Source: Microbacterium saccharophilum (GTDB lineage: Bacteria > Actinomycetota > Actinomycetes > Actinomycetales > Microbacteriaceae). Taken from it: DNA of 64,000 bases. Shown piece after piece: positions 38,979-47,295 of this stretch. The stretch is taken from positions 124,001 through 188,000 of the forward strand of contig NZ_BKAH01000005.1 of assembly GCF_007992455.1 (NCBI RefSeq), written 5' to 3'. The position numbers and the translations under genes are program-made. Numbering within the stretch: position 1 is the stretch's first letter; each line of letters starts with the position of its first letter. The notes beneath the pieces were generated by a model, which did no database searches, was not told where the DNA came from, and saw nothing but the letters and a program-made list of their open reading frames with translations.

Positions 38979-40375
38979 CGCGTGGACAGCCGCTCGCCCT
39001 GCTCGCCGGTGAGGCGGCTCTCGCTCGGCCCGCGGCCGATCAGGGGCGCCTGCTTGATCTTGAAGGCGAACGTCACGACGATGAACCAGCCCCACGCGAG
39101 CAGCGGGCCGGACTCGGCGAGCCCCCGCACGATCAGGATGGCGCCGATCAGGGTCGGGACGAGCGTCGCCGCGGAGTACGGGCGGTCCGCGACGAGGTCC
39201 CAGCGCGGACGGTCCACGGCGAAGAACCACGCCCGCCAGACGTAGGCGAGGAACGTCAGGGCGATGAGGACCAGCCCGACCACGCCGAGCTGGAAGAACA
39301 CGTCGATCCACATGTTGTGCGCCTGCATGACGGTCTGTCCGTGGTCGATGATCCAGCCGTCGAAGCCGGGGTCGGTCGGCACCCACGGTGTGGAGAAGCC
39401 CCACCCGAGCACGGGGCGCTCTGCGGCGCGCTCCATGACGGCTGCCCAGATGTCCTCCCGGCCGGTCAGGTCGGCGGATCGGCCGAGGAGGGCGAAGACC
39501 GCGTCGCGGCTGAACCAGAGCGCAGTGAGGCCGCCCGCCGCGACGACGAAATAAGCCAGGTAGAAGCGGGTCCGGCCGCCGGGGCGGTCGGAGGTGCGCA
39601 TGAGCAGCGCGGTCAGCAGGACGACGACGACGGCCGCCGCCGCCAAGGAGGCGGTCGCCGAGCCGGCGCGGACGAACAGGTACGCGGCGAGCAGCATCCA
39701 CCCGACCAGGAGCACACGCCGCGGCGCGCCGGAGGCGAGGCGCACGCCGAACACGACGAGGGCGAGGAGGGCGACGTAGGCGAGATCGTTCGCGTTGCCG
39801 AACAGACCCTGGATGCGTCCGCCGTCGAACAGGTTGTCGCGCGACCACAGGACGATCGGATCGTCCACCGGGCCGTCGGGACGCACGAAGCCGGGGAGGA
39901 TCGGACCCTGCCAGACGAGCGAGACCCACAGCTCGAACAGGAGCGACAGCCCCAGCATCCACTTCAGTGCCGACGCGAGCGCGCGGATGAGCTCGCGCCA
40001 CGTGAGCACGGCCCCCACGAACATCGCCTGCACCGAGGTCGTGAGCAGCAGCAGGAGGGTCATCGCGGTGGCGGTGGGCCACGCGGTCCACAGCAGCGAG
40101 GACACCGCGCACGTGATGTAGCCGACGGCGAACCAGGGGAGCCGGCGCCACTGCACGGCGGGCCGGAGGCTCACCCACAGGGCGATGGAGATGAGGCCCG
40201 AGCCGACGGCGACGATCCCGGAGCCCAGGGTGCCGACGGCGAGCAGCCAGCTGGTGCCGGCGATGGCGCCGGCGAGCACGAAGATGCACCACCCGCGCAG
40301 CAGCAGGTGGCCGGTCTTCTCCCGCGCCGGCGCCTGCGGCGGCGCCGCGATCGGGTGCATCGTGTGAACAGACAT
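38975..40375 (-). CDS. O-antigen ligase/polymerase-like membrane protein B
   Basis: A 466-aa paralogue of the downstream gene, with similar topology and the loop motif REDIWAAVMERAAERPVLGWGFSTPW. Both carry the R-x-x-x-W ... R-P-V-x-G-W-G pattern, supporting an ancient tandem duplication. A TAGCCT box (40384-40389, minus strand) lies 8 nt before the ATG, so it heads the operon ligase B - ligase A - 24-aa ORF - GT2. Confidence 0.86.
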   Translation of the reverse strand: MSVHTMHPIAAPPQAPAREKTGHLLLRGWCIFVLAGAIAGTSWLLAVGTLGSGIVAVGSGLISIALWVSLRPAVQWRRLPWFAVGYITCAVSSLLWTAWPTATAMTLLLLLTTSVQAMFVGAVLTWRELIRALASALKWMLGLSLLFELWVSLVWQGPILPGFVRPDGPVDDPIVLWSRDNLFDGGRIQGLFGNANDLAYVALLALVVFGVRLASGAPRRVLLVGWMLLAAYLFVRAGSATASLAAAAVVVVLLTALLMRTSDRPGGRTRFYLAYFVVAAGGLTALWFSRDAVFALLGRSADLTGREDIWAAVMERAAERPVLGWGFSTPWVPTDPGFDGWIIDHGQTVMQAHNMWIDVFFQLGVVGLVLIALTFLAYVWRAWFFAVDRPRWDLVADRPYSAATLVPTLIGAILIVRGLAESGPLLAWGWFIVVTFAFKIKQAPLIGRGPSESRLTGEQGERLSTR

Positions 40376-40403
40376 CTGCGCTCAGGCTACCGCGCGGCGC
40401 CTT

Positions 40404-40409
40404 TAGGCT
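40404..40409 (+). promoter_or_regulatory. -10 box (TAGGCT) of leaderless manA
   Basis: TAGGCT ends 6 nt before the GTG at 40416 and sits back-to-back with the TAGCCT box (40384-40389, minus strand) of the divergent ligase operon, only 14 bp apart. Confidence 0.55.
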
Positions 40410-40415
40410 GAGGGT

Positions 40416-41570
40416 GTGCTCATCGGCCTGACGAACGAGCCCCGCGGTTACTCGTGGGGGTCCGAGACCCTGATCCCCGCGCTCGTCGGCCGGCCGCCGG
40501 GCGGGCGTCCGGAAGCCGAGATCTGGTACGGCGACCACCCGGGCTGCCCCGCACGGGTCGCGGATGGGTCCGGTCGCACGCTGGACGAGCTGGTCGCGGA
40601 CCGGGGCGAGGCTCCGCTGCCGTACCTCCTGAAGCTCCTCGCCGCGGGCAGCTCGCTGTCCATCCAGGCCCATCCCTCCCTGGCGGAGGCCGTGGCGGGC
40701 TTCGCGCGCGAGAACGCCGCGGGGATCCCCCTCGACGCGCCGGAGCGCACGTATCGCGACGCGAACCACAAGCCGGAGATCATCGTCGCCGTGAGCGAGG
40801 TGTTCCGCGCCCTCGTCGGGCTGCGCCCGCTCGAGGAGACCCGCCGGCTGCTGGCCGCGCTGGGCGATGCCCCCGGGGTCGCCGGGCTCGCCGCGCGCCT
40901 CTCCGCGCCGGGCGGGGACGCCGACGTCCTGCGCGCCACGATCGAGTGGGCGCTGAGCGGGCAGGCGCAGGCGGAGATCGACGACCTGGTGGTGGCGCTG
41001 CGGCGCGCCTCGAGCGCCGACTTCGCCGCCGAACTGGACGTGCTGCGGGCCGCCGCCGAGGACTTCCCGGGTGACCCCGGGATCGTCGTCGCGCTCCTGA
41101 TGAACCTCGTCGATCTGCGCCGCGGCGAGGCGCTGTTCGCCCCCGCCGGCGTGCTGCACGCGTACCAGGCGGGTCTCGGCGTGGAACTCATGGCGGCCAG
41201 CGACAACGTGCTGCGCGGGGGTCTCACTCCCAAGCACATCGATGTGCCGGAGCTGATGCGGATCGTCGACACGACCCCGGGCCCCGCACCGCTCGTGACG
41301 CCGGTCACCGCGGACGGCGCCGAGGTCTTCGACGTGGGCATCCCGGATTTCACCCTCGTCCACGCCGCGGTGCAGCCCGACCGCCCGCAGCGCGTCGCGC
41401 TCGCCGGCGCCGCCATCGTGCTCGTCACCGGCGGCGAGGTCACCGTCACCGCGCCCGGCGGCTCGGTCGTGCTGCGGCCCGCCGAGGCCGCCTACCTCAC
41501 GGCGGACGAGGCGAGCGTCGAGCTCACCGGCGAGGGGGACGTCTTCCTGGCCCAGCCCGGCCGCGGCTGA
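40416..41570 (+). CDS. manA: mannose-6-phosphate isomerase, class I
   Basis: A 384-aa zinc cupin enzyme interconverting fructose-6-phosphate and mannose-6-phosphate. Zinc-site segments are visible: SIQAHPSLAEA (Gln/His), NHKPEIIVA (His/Glu) and the later LFAPAGVLHAY plus DNVLRGGLTPKHID. It supplies GDP-mannose precursors for mannolipids and glycans. The GTG start follows the -10 box by 6 nt. In mycobacteria manA also lies near whiB2, as it does here. Confidence 0.95.
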   Translation: MLIGLTNEPRGYSWGSETLIPALVGRPPGGRPEAEIWYGDHPGCPARVADGSGRTLDELVADRGEAPLPYLLKLLAAGSSLSIQAHPSLAEAVAGFARENAAGIPLDAPERTYRDANHKPEIIVAVSEVFRALVGLRPLEETRRLLAALGDAPGVAGLAARLSAPGGDADVLRATIEWALSGQAQAEIDDLVVALRRASSADFAAELDVLRAAAEDFPGDPGIVVALLMNLVDLRRGEALFAPAGVLHAYQAGLGVELMAASDNVLRGGLTPKHIDVPELMRIVDTTPGPAPLVTPVTADGAEVFDVGIPDFTLVHAAVQPDRPQRVALAGAAIVLVTGGEVTVTAPGGSVVLRPAEAAYLTADEASVELTGEGDVFLAQPGRG

Positions 41571-41915
41571 ATCGGGAGGTTCCCCGGCGGAATCCGCCGC
41601 TCCCGCGCCGACCCCGTCCCGCATCACGCGCGTGGCGGCGTGCTCGACCGGCGGATGCTGCGACATCCCGCGAGCGGATGTCACAGGGGATGCCGGTGGC
41701 AGCGGCGCGACCCGCAGGTGCCGTGACGCGCCGTGGCGGGTGGGGGAGGGGCGCCGCCCGCCGCCGTCGCGGGCCCCGCGACACGCCGATGACGCGTCAA
41801 GAAGGTTCAATCTTCGCTTGAGGCTTTACGATCTGCGACTTGACCGCGGCGAATGACAAGGGTGTAATTATCCCTACACGCGGACATCGTGTGGATATAC
41901 AGGTGGGAGAGCGAG
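41571..41915 (+). promoter_or_regulatory. 345-bp intergenic region with the whiB promoter and inverted repeats
   Basis: A good promoter is present: TTGACC (41840-41845), 17 bp, TGTAAT (41863-41868). Start near 41875 gives a ~40-nt leader with GGGAG 6 nt before ATG 41916. Just after the start site is ACACG-7 nt-CGTGT (41876-41880/41888-41892), a possible operator. Further upstream TCAAG (41797-41801) and CTTGA (41817-41821) form an imperfect inverted repeat. The first ~200 bp hold no gene or motif that I can support. Confidence 0.55.
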
Positions 41916-42236
41916 ATGACGGGTTACCGTTCCGGCGTTCCCGAGAATTGGTTCGTCGATCCGATCAATCTCGGTGTGCCCGGCGTGCGTCGGCCCGCCG
42001 CGACCGACGAGGACACCGCCCTCGCCTGGCAGTCCGAGGCGCTGTGCGCGCAGACCGACCCCGAGGCCTTCTTCCCGGAGAAGGGCGGATCGACCCGCGA
42101 CGCGAAGCGCATCTGCGGATCGTGCGACGTTCGCGGCGAGTGCCTCGAGTACGCCCTGCACAACGACGAGCGGTTCGGCATCTGGGGCGGGCTGAGCGAA
42201 CGCGAGCGGCGCAAGCTCAAGCGCCGCGCGAGCTGA
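41916..42236 (+). CDS. whiB2: WhiB2/WhmD-type iron-sulfur regulator
   Basis: A 106-aa WhiB-like protein. Four cysteines (Cys44, Cys67, Cys70, Cys76) in the C-x22-C-x2-C-x5-C order bind a 4Fe-4S cluster; GIWGG at 88-92 and the basic tail ERERRKLKRR contact sigma/DNA. The sequence around CAQTDPEAFFPEKGGST is characteristic of the WhiB2 (WhmD; Streptomyces WhiB) group, which controls septation and division genes with WhiA. ATG 41916 is chosen over the upstream in-frame GTG because of GGGAG at 6 nt. It has its own strong promoter. Confidence 0.92.
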   Translation: MTGYRSGVPENWFVDPINLGVPGVRRPAATDEDTALAWQSEALCAQTDPEAFFPEKGGSTRDAKRICGSCDVRGECLEYALHNDERFGIWGGLSERERRKLKRRAS

Positions 42237-42302
42237 CCGATCCCGGCGAATCGCGCGCGGCTGCCGTGGCGCCGGCCGTGCGCCGCCTAGGCTGACCATG
42301 TC

Positions 42303-45131
42303 ATGCCCGCTCGAGTCCACGCACTGCTGGTCGTGCGCCCCGATGGGCGCATCCCGGCCGACCTCCACCTGCGCCGGACGCTGACCGCCCTCGCGGCGCA
42401 GTCGCGTCCGGTGGACGCGCTGACCCTCGTCCTGTGCGGGCCGGATGACGCGCTCCGCGAGGCGGCCGGCGCCTCCGGCGCCGAGGGCGTCATCACCGCG
42501 GACCGGTCCACGAGCTACGCCCAGGCGCTGCGCATGGCCACGCACCGCTTCGACGGCGACGCCGTCTGGCTCCTCGCCCAGGACACCGCGCCCGCACCGG
42601 ACGCCCTCGCACGGCTGGCGGGCGCCCTCGAGACGGCGCCCTCCGTCGCCCTGGCGGCGCCGAAGCTCGTCCGATGGGACGACCGCGCCCAGATCGTGTC
42701 GCTCGGGGTCTCGATGACCCGCCTCGGCCGTACCGTCGGTCTCGCCGAGGGCGAACTCGACCAGGGCCAGCACGACGCGACGGAGGACGTGCTCGGCGCC
42801 GACGTCCGGGGCCTCCTCGTGCGCGCCCCGGAATGGCGCGCGCTCGGCGGCATCGACCCCGCCCTCGCGGGCGCGGATGAGGGGCTCGATCTCGGCGTGC
42901 GCGCGCGGCTCGCGGGCAGCCGGGTCGCCCTCGCGCCGACGGCGATCGTCGCCGTCGCCGGCGATGGCGTGGCCGGCCCGCCGGGCGGCGAGGACTTCCG
43001 GGCGCATGTGCGCCGCGCCTACGCGACGCGCACCGCGCAGCTGCATCGCCGGCTGGTCTACGCGCCGGGGGCGACCCTCCCGCTGCACTGGCTGTCGCTG
43101 CTCCCGCTCGCGCTGTGGCGCACCCTGGGACACCTCCTCGGCAAGCAGCCCGACCGGATCGGACCCGAGTGGGCCGCCGCGGTCGTCGCGATGATGCGTC
43201 TCCCGTCCGTCGCGGCCGCGCGCGGGCGCCTCCGCCGCGCCCGCACCGCCGGGTGGGCGCAGCTGGCGCCGCTGCGCGTCACGACCGCCCAGCTGCGGCA
43301 CCGGCTCGACGACGCCGGCGACGCCGGCGACCGGCACGACCTGCGGTTCTTCACCGGCGGCGGGGCGTGGCTCGTCCTCGCCGCGCTCGTGCTGTCCGCC
43401 GTGGTCCTGCCGGCGCTGCTGGCGTGGCCGGTGCTGGGCGGGGGAGCACTCGCTCCGCTGCGGGCCACGTTCGCCCAGCTGTGGGAGGACGCCGCGTGGG
43501 GGCAGCGCCCGCTCGGCTGGGACCTCGTCGGCCCCGCGGACCCGTTCAGCGGCCTCGTCGCCCTGCTCGGCAGTCTCTCCCCGTGGGAGCCTTCACGCGC
43601 CGTCGTCGTGCTCTGGCTCCTCGCGCTGCCCCTCGCGACCCTCGGCGGCTGGTTCGCCGCGACGCGGGTCACCCGCCGGAGCACCCTCCGCGCGCTCGGC
43701 GCCATCGTGTGGGTGCTGGCGCCGACCTTCCTGACGGCGCTCGTGGACGGGCGACCCGCCGCAGTGCTGGTCCACCTGCTGCTGCCCTGGCTGCTCTACA
43801 CCGGCGTCGTCGCGCACCGCTCCTGGACGAGCGCGGGCGTGGCCTCCCTGCTGCTGGCCGCCGTCATCGCCTGCGCGCCGTCGCTCGCGCCGGCCCTCGT
43901 GGCGCTGTGGCTCGTCGCCGTCATCCTGACCCTGGTCCTCCGCGGCGGGCGGGGGCTGCCGCACGTCGTGTGGCTCCTGGTCCCGACCGCGGTGATCTTC
44001 GCGCCGCTCGTCTGGCACCGGCTCCGCGCCGGCGAGGGGTGGAGCCTGCTGGCCGACCCCGGCGTCCCGCTCGACACCGCCGGCGGTGTCGACGTCTTCC
44101 GCCGGCTGCTGCTGACCGCGGGGTTCCCCGCCGCAGACCCCGGGGGCTGGTCCGCACTCCTCGGCGCCGGTGCGCCGGTGTGGTGGGTGCCGCTGCTCAC
44201 GGTGCCGCTCATCGTTCTCGCGCTCCTCGCCCCGCTCACGGCCCGGCTCACGGCATCCCTCGCTACGCTGCTCATCGCCGCCGTGGGGCTCGCGACCGCG
44301 CTGGCGGCGGTGGGCGTGACGCTCACGGCCACCGGAACGGACGTCGTCGCCCTCTGGCCGGGCAGCGCCCTCAGCCTCGCGTGGGCCGGCTTCCTCGGTG
44401 CCGCACTCCTCACCCTCGACCTGCTGCCCGGCATCCGCTTGGCCCGCGTCGCCGCCGCGGCGGTCGTCGCGGTCGCGCTCGGCGTCGCCGCGTTCCCCGC
44501 GCTGACGGCCACCGTCCGCGGCGCCGCGGCGCTGACGAACGGTCCCGCCAGCACCCTTCCCGCGTACGTGGATGCGGAGGGACGCGGGGGGACCTCCACC
44601 GGGACGCTCGTCCTCGTCCCGCAGCCCGACGGCGGCATCTCGTCGACGGTCGTCTGGGGTGGCAGCGCGACGCTCGGCGGCCAGACGACACTCCTCTCCG
44701 CGCGCACCGCACCCGACGCCGCGGATGTGACGATCGCGCGCATGACGGCGGACCTCATCACGGATGCCGCCGGAGACGTCGTGGACCGGCTGGCCGACCA
44801 CGGCATCGCCTTCGTCGTCCTCGGCACCGCTTCGACCGGCGAGGCCGACGGTGCGCGGGCGCTGCGCCTGTCCGCGCAGACGGCCCTCGACAAGCGGGAC
44901 GGCCTGGACATCGTCGGCGAGACCGCCAAGGGCACGCTGTGGCGCCTCTCCGGCGACGTCGCCCCCCGGGTCGCGGCGGCGGAGACCGCCGCCACGGCGC
45001 AGAAGGTCGCGGGCATCCAGCTCGGCGTGATCGCCGTCGCGCTGCTCCTCGCCCTGCCGACGACCGCGAGCCGGCGCGAGGTGCGGGGCCTGCCCCGCGT
45101 CGTCGGCACGAGCAGAGCGGAGAGCCGATGA
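42303..45131 (+). CDS. large membrane-bound glycosyltransferase family 2 protein
   Basis: A 942-aa protein. The N-terminal ~270 residues are a GT2-like domain (LLVVRPDGRIPADLHLRRTL; AQDTAPAPDALARLAGAL; LGGIDPAL), with a weakly conserved metal motif. Residues about 350-760 contain roughly 12 hydrophobic helices and the C-terminus is an external domain ending in one more helix. It is conserved in actinobacteria directly before a DUF5719 gene, as here (ATGA overlap). Substrate unknown; position near whiB2 and manA suggests an envelope role. The ATG is 9 nt after a TAGGCT box (42288-42293) with no clear Shine-Dalgarno. Confidence 0.82.
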   Translation: MPARVHALLVVRPDGRIPADLHLRRTLTALAAQSRPVDALTLVLCGPDDALREAAGASGAEGVITADRSTSYAQALRMATHRFDGDAVWLLAQDTAPAPDALARLAGALETAPSVALAAPKLVRWDDRAQIVSLGVSMTRLGRTVGLAEGELDQGQHDATEDVLGADVRGLLVRAPEWRALGGIDPALAGADEGLDLGVRARLAGSRVALAPTAIVAVAGDGVAGPPGGEDFRAHVRRAYATRTAQLHRRLVYAPGATLPLHWLSLLPLALWRTLGHLLGKQPDRIGPEWAAAVVAMMRLPSVAAARGRLRRARTAGWAQLAPLRVTTAQLRHRLDDAGDAGDRHDLRFFTGGGAWLVLAALVLSAVVLPALLAWPVLGGGALAPLRATFAQLWEDAAWGQRPLGWDLVGPADPFSGLVALLGSLSPWEPSRAVVVLWLLALPLATLGGWFAATRVTRRSTLRALGAIVWVLAPTFLTALVDGRPAAVLVHLLLPWLLYTGVVAHRSWTSAGVASLLLAAVIACAPSLAPALVALWLVAVILTLVLRGGRGLPHVVWLLVPTAVIFAPLVWHRLRAGEGWSLLADPGVPLDTAGGVDVFRRLLLTAGFPAADPGGWSALLGAGAPVWWVPLLTVPLIVLALLAPLTARLTASLATLLIAAVGLATALAAVGVTLTATGTDVVALWPGSALSLAWAGFLGAALLTLDLLPGIRLARVAAAAVVAVALGVAAFPALTATVRGAAALTNGPASTLPAYVDAEGRGGTSTGTLVLVPQPDGGISSTVVWGGSATLGGQTTLLSARTAPDAADVTIARMTADLITDAAGDVVDRLADHGIAFVVLGTASTGEADGARALRLSAQTALDKRDGLDIVGETAKGTLWRLSGDVAPRVAAAETAATAQKVAGIQLGVIAVALLLALPTTASRREVRGLPRVVGTSRAESR

Positions 45132-46540
45132 GCATCAGCCGGGTGCAGCGCGGGGCGCGGACCGCCGTGGGCATCGCCGTGACGGTCGTCTTCGTGCTGG
45201 GCGCCACCGCGGCGGCGCTCTTCCCGTGGCCGGAGGTCGCCCGCGAACCCGTAGCGGTCACCGCGATCCCGGAGCCGGAGGCATCCGTGCTCGCCTGCGC
45301 GGGGCCCGTCCTCGCGCTGGGCCGCGACGCCGGTGACGCCGGCGCACTCACCCTCGCCGCCGGCCAGAGCGTCGTCGCGGCGACCGGCGCGGGCAGCGCA
45401 CCCGCGGAGGCTGCGACGCTCCTCGTCCCCGACGTCGTCGACGGCCGGGGGCCGGATGCCTTCACGGCTGCGCCGAAGGACCGCACCCGGACCGACGTGG
45501 CCGCCGCCGGCTCGGCATCCGTCGCGGACCCCGACCTCGCCGGTTTCGCCGCGTCCGCGTGCACCCCGCCGCTCATGGAGTCCTGGCTGGTCGGGGGCAG
45601 CGCGATCACCGGCGCGGCCGATCTCGTGCTGCTGACGAACCCCGGCACCGTCGCCGCCCGCGTCGACCTGACCGTCTACGGCGCCGCCGGGCCCGCGCAG
45701 CCGGCGTCCGGCACCGGGATCGTCGTCCCGGCCGGAACGCAGCGCATCCTCCCGCTCGCCGGGCTCGCGCGCGGCGAGCAGAGCCCCGTCATCCGGGTCA
45801 CGTCCTCGGAGGCCCCCGTCCACGCCGCGCTGCAGGCGAGCATCACGCGGACCCTCGTCCCGGGCGGCGTCGATCAGGTCGGCGCGACCGCCGCGCCCGC
45901 CGGGACCCAGGTGATCCCCGCCTTCTCCGTCACGACCGATCCGGGCGACGAGGGCGCCTCCGACACCACGACCCTGCTGCGCCTCCTCGCCCCGTCCGCG
46001 GGGGCGGAGGCGAGCGTCACCGTCTCCCGGGTCGGCGCGCGCGGCGTCGTGGACGAGCCGCGCACCGTCACGCTGGATGCCGGCATCCCGCTGGAGCTCG
46101 AACTCGACGGCCTCGGCGTCGGCGCGTACAGCGTGCGCGTCGAGGCGAGCGGCCCCGTCGTCGCCGCCGTCTGGGAGACGACGGGGTTCGGGCAGGGCGC
46201 GGACTTCGCCTGGTACACGGCCGCCGACGCCCTGGAGGTGCCGAGCCTGTTCGCGGTGGCCGACGGGAGCGCGCCCGTGCTCACGCTCACGAACGACGGC
46301 GACCCCGACGTGGTCGCGGAGGTCGCCGCCGAGGCGGGCGCCGGCGAGGCGACCGACGTCACCGTCCCGGCCGGGGGCGGGGCGCGGCTGGCGCTGCGCT
46401 CCGGCACCGTGTACCGCCTCGTCTCCGGCGGCCCGGAGGTGCGCGCGAACGTCACGTACTCCGGCGCCGGCGCCCTCGCGGGCTATGCCGTGCTGCCCGC
46501 CGACGCCGCGGCCGCCGCCATCGTCGTCTACACGCAGTGA
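45128..46540 (+). CDS. DUF5719 family exported protein
   Basis: A 470-aa protein with one N-terminal hydrophobic segment (about 12-34, possible uncleaved anchor) and an external region of repeated beta-sandwich-like segments such as LLTNPGTVAARVDLTVYGAAG. Rich in Ala/Val/Thr with few cysteines. It always seems to accompany the large GT2 protein in related actinobacteria and overlaps it by 4 bases, so the two probably act together at the membrane. No enzymatic motif found. Confidence 0.75.
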   Translation: MSISRVQRGARTAVGIAVTVVFVLGATAAALFPWPEVAREPVAVTAIPEPEASVLACAGPVLALGRDAGDAGALTLAAGQSVVAATGAGSAPAEAATLLVPDVVDGRGPDAFTAAPKDRTRTDVAAAGSASVADPDLAGFAASACTPPLMESWLVGGSAITGAADLVLLTNPGTVAARVDLTVYGAAGPAQPASGTGIVVPAGTQRILPLAGLARGEQSPVIRVTSSEAPVHAALQASITRTLVPGGVDQVGATAAPAGTQVIPAFSVTTDPGDEGASDTTTLLRLLAPSAGAEASVTVSRVGARGVVDEPRTVTLDAGIPLELELDGLGVGAYSVRVEASGPVVAAVWETTGFGQGADFAWYTAADALEVPSLFAVADGSAPVLTLTNDGDPDVVAEVAAEAGAGEATDVTVPAGGGARLALRSGTVYRLVSGGPEVRANVTYSGAGALAGYAVLPADAAAAAIVVYTQ

Positions 46541-46544
46541 CGGC

Positions 46545-46982
46545 TCAGAAGTAGCGGAACCGCTCCGGACCCAGGTCCCACGGGTCCTTGTCGAGATACT
46601 CGGCCGCGGCGCGGAACACGCAGCTCTCCACCGACATGCGGCGGTGCAGCTCGTCGTCGCGGTGCAGGTGGCTCAGCCGCTCGATGGGGAGGCGGTACAG
46701 GATGATCCGCTTCTGATCTGCGAGCACCGTCCAGCGGGGGATGCCGTCCGCGTCGGCGTCGGCCGGCATCGCTCCGATGTCGAACCGCACGTCGCGCAGC
46801 CCCGGCCAGGCGCTGCGCAGGAACTCCACCGCCGTGCCGACGGCGAGGTCGAACTTCTCCGCCCGCGTCTCCAGCGGCGGCAGCGGCGGGCGCACGACGG
46901 GGCTGCGGTCCTCGCGGCCGTGCCGGCCGTGGCGGGACGGCCGCGCACGCGTCGTCGCGGTGCGGACGCGGCGCCTGATCAT
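46545..46982 (-). CDS. Rv3259-like conserved actinobacterial protein ('metallopeptidase family' relative)
   Basis: A 145-aa protein with a basic N-terminus (residues 1-30) and a conserved core RIILYRLPIERLS followed by a helix ending AAEYLDKDPWDLGPE. The core resembles Mycobacterium Rv3259, a family sometimes annotated as metallopeptidase. The usual HEXXH zinc motif is not present here, so peptidase activity is doubtful. The ATG at 46982 is 6 nt after TAGGAT (46989-46994, minus strand), a leaderless start. Divergent from DUF3499. Confidence 0.75.
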   Translation of the reverse strand: MIRRRVRTATTRARPSRHGRHGREDRSPVVRPPLPPLETRAEKFDLAVGTAVEFLRSAWPGLRDVRFDIGAMPADADADGIPRWTVLADQKRIILYRLPIERLSHLHRDDELHRRMSVESCVFRAAAEYLDKDPWDLGPERFRYF

Positions 46983-46988
46983 GAGCCC

Positions 46989-47042
46989 ATCCTAGGTCGC
47001 GCGGCGCGGCCTGCGCCCGCCTCGGCCACCGCTCGCTAGCGT
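46989..47042. promoter_or_regulatory. divergent leaderless promoters, Rv3259-like gene and DUF3499 gene
   Basis: Minus-strand TAGGAT 46989-46994 (6 nt from ATG 46982) and plus-strand TAGCGT 47037-47042 (7 nt from ATG 47050). The whole gap is 67 bp. Confidence 0.55.
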
Positions 47043-47049
47043 GGACACG

Positions 47050-47256
47050 ATGCGCGAGAGACTGTGTTCCAAGGTGGGCTGTGCCCGCGAAGCGGTGACG
47101 ACCCTCACCTACGACTACGGCGACCAGATGGCCGCCGTCGGCCCGCTGGGGCGCGGCAACGACCCGCACGCGCACGACCTGTGCGCCATCCACACCGACC
47201 GGCTCTCCGTACCGAAGGGCTGGGTCGTCGTCCGGCACGAGACGCTGCGCGTCTGA
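47050..47256 (+). CDS. DUF3499 small zinc-ribbon-like protein
   Basis: A 68-aa protein with Cys6, Cys11, Cys45 and His48 arranged like a small metal site, plus TLTYDYGDQMAAVGPL and PHAHDLCAIH, which are the conserved blocks of DUF3499. Function unknown. In mycobacteria the homologue (Rv3258c) lies beside the Rv3259-like gene, matching this order. The ATG at 47050 is preferred to 47041 since it lies 7 nt after the -10 box. Confidence 0.88.
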   Translation: MRERLCSKVGCAREAVTTLTYDYGDQMAAVGPLGRGNDPHAHDLCAIHTDRLSVPKGWVVVRHETLRV

Positions 47257-47283
47257 CCGCGCCGCACGCGGCGCGCGGAGTGG

Positions 47284-47289
47284 GAGAAT
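47284..47289 (+). promoter_or_regulatory. -10-like box (GAGAAT) before sahH
   Basis: GAGAAT ends 6 nt before ATG 47296. The intervening AGGCGG could alternatively act as a Shine-Dalgarno, though too close to the start. Confidence 0.4.
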
Positions 47290-47295
47290 AGGCGG

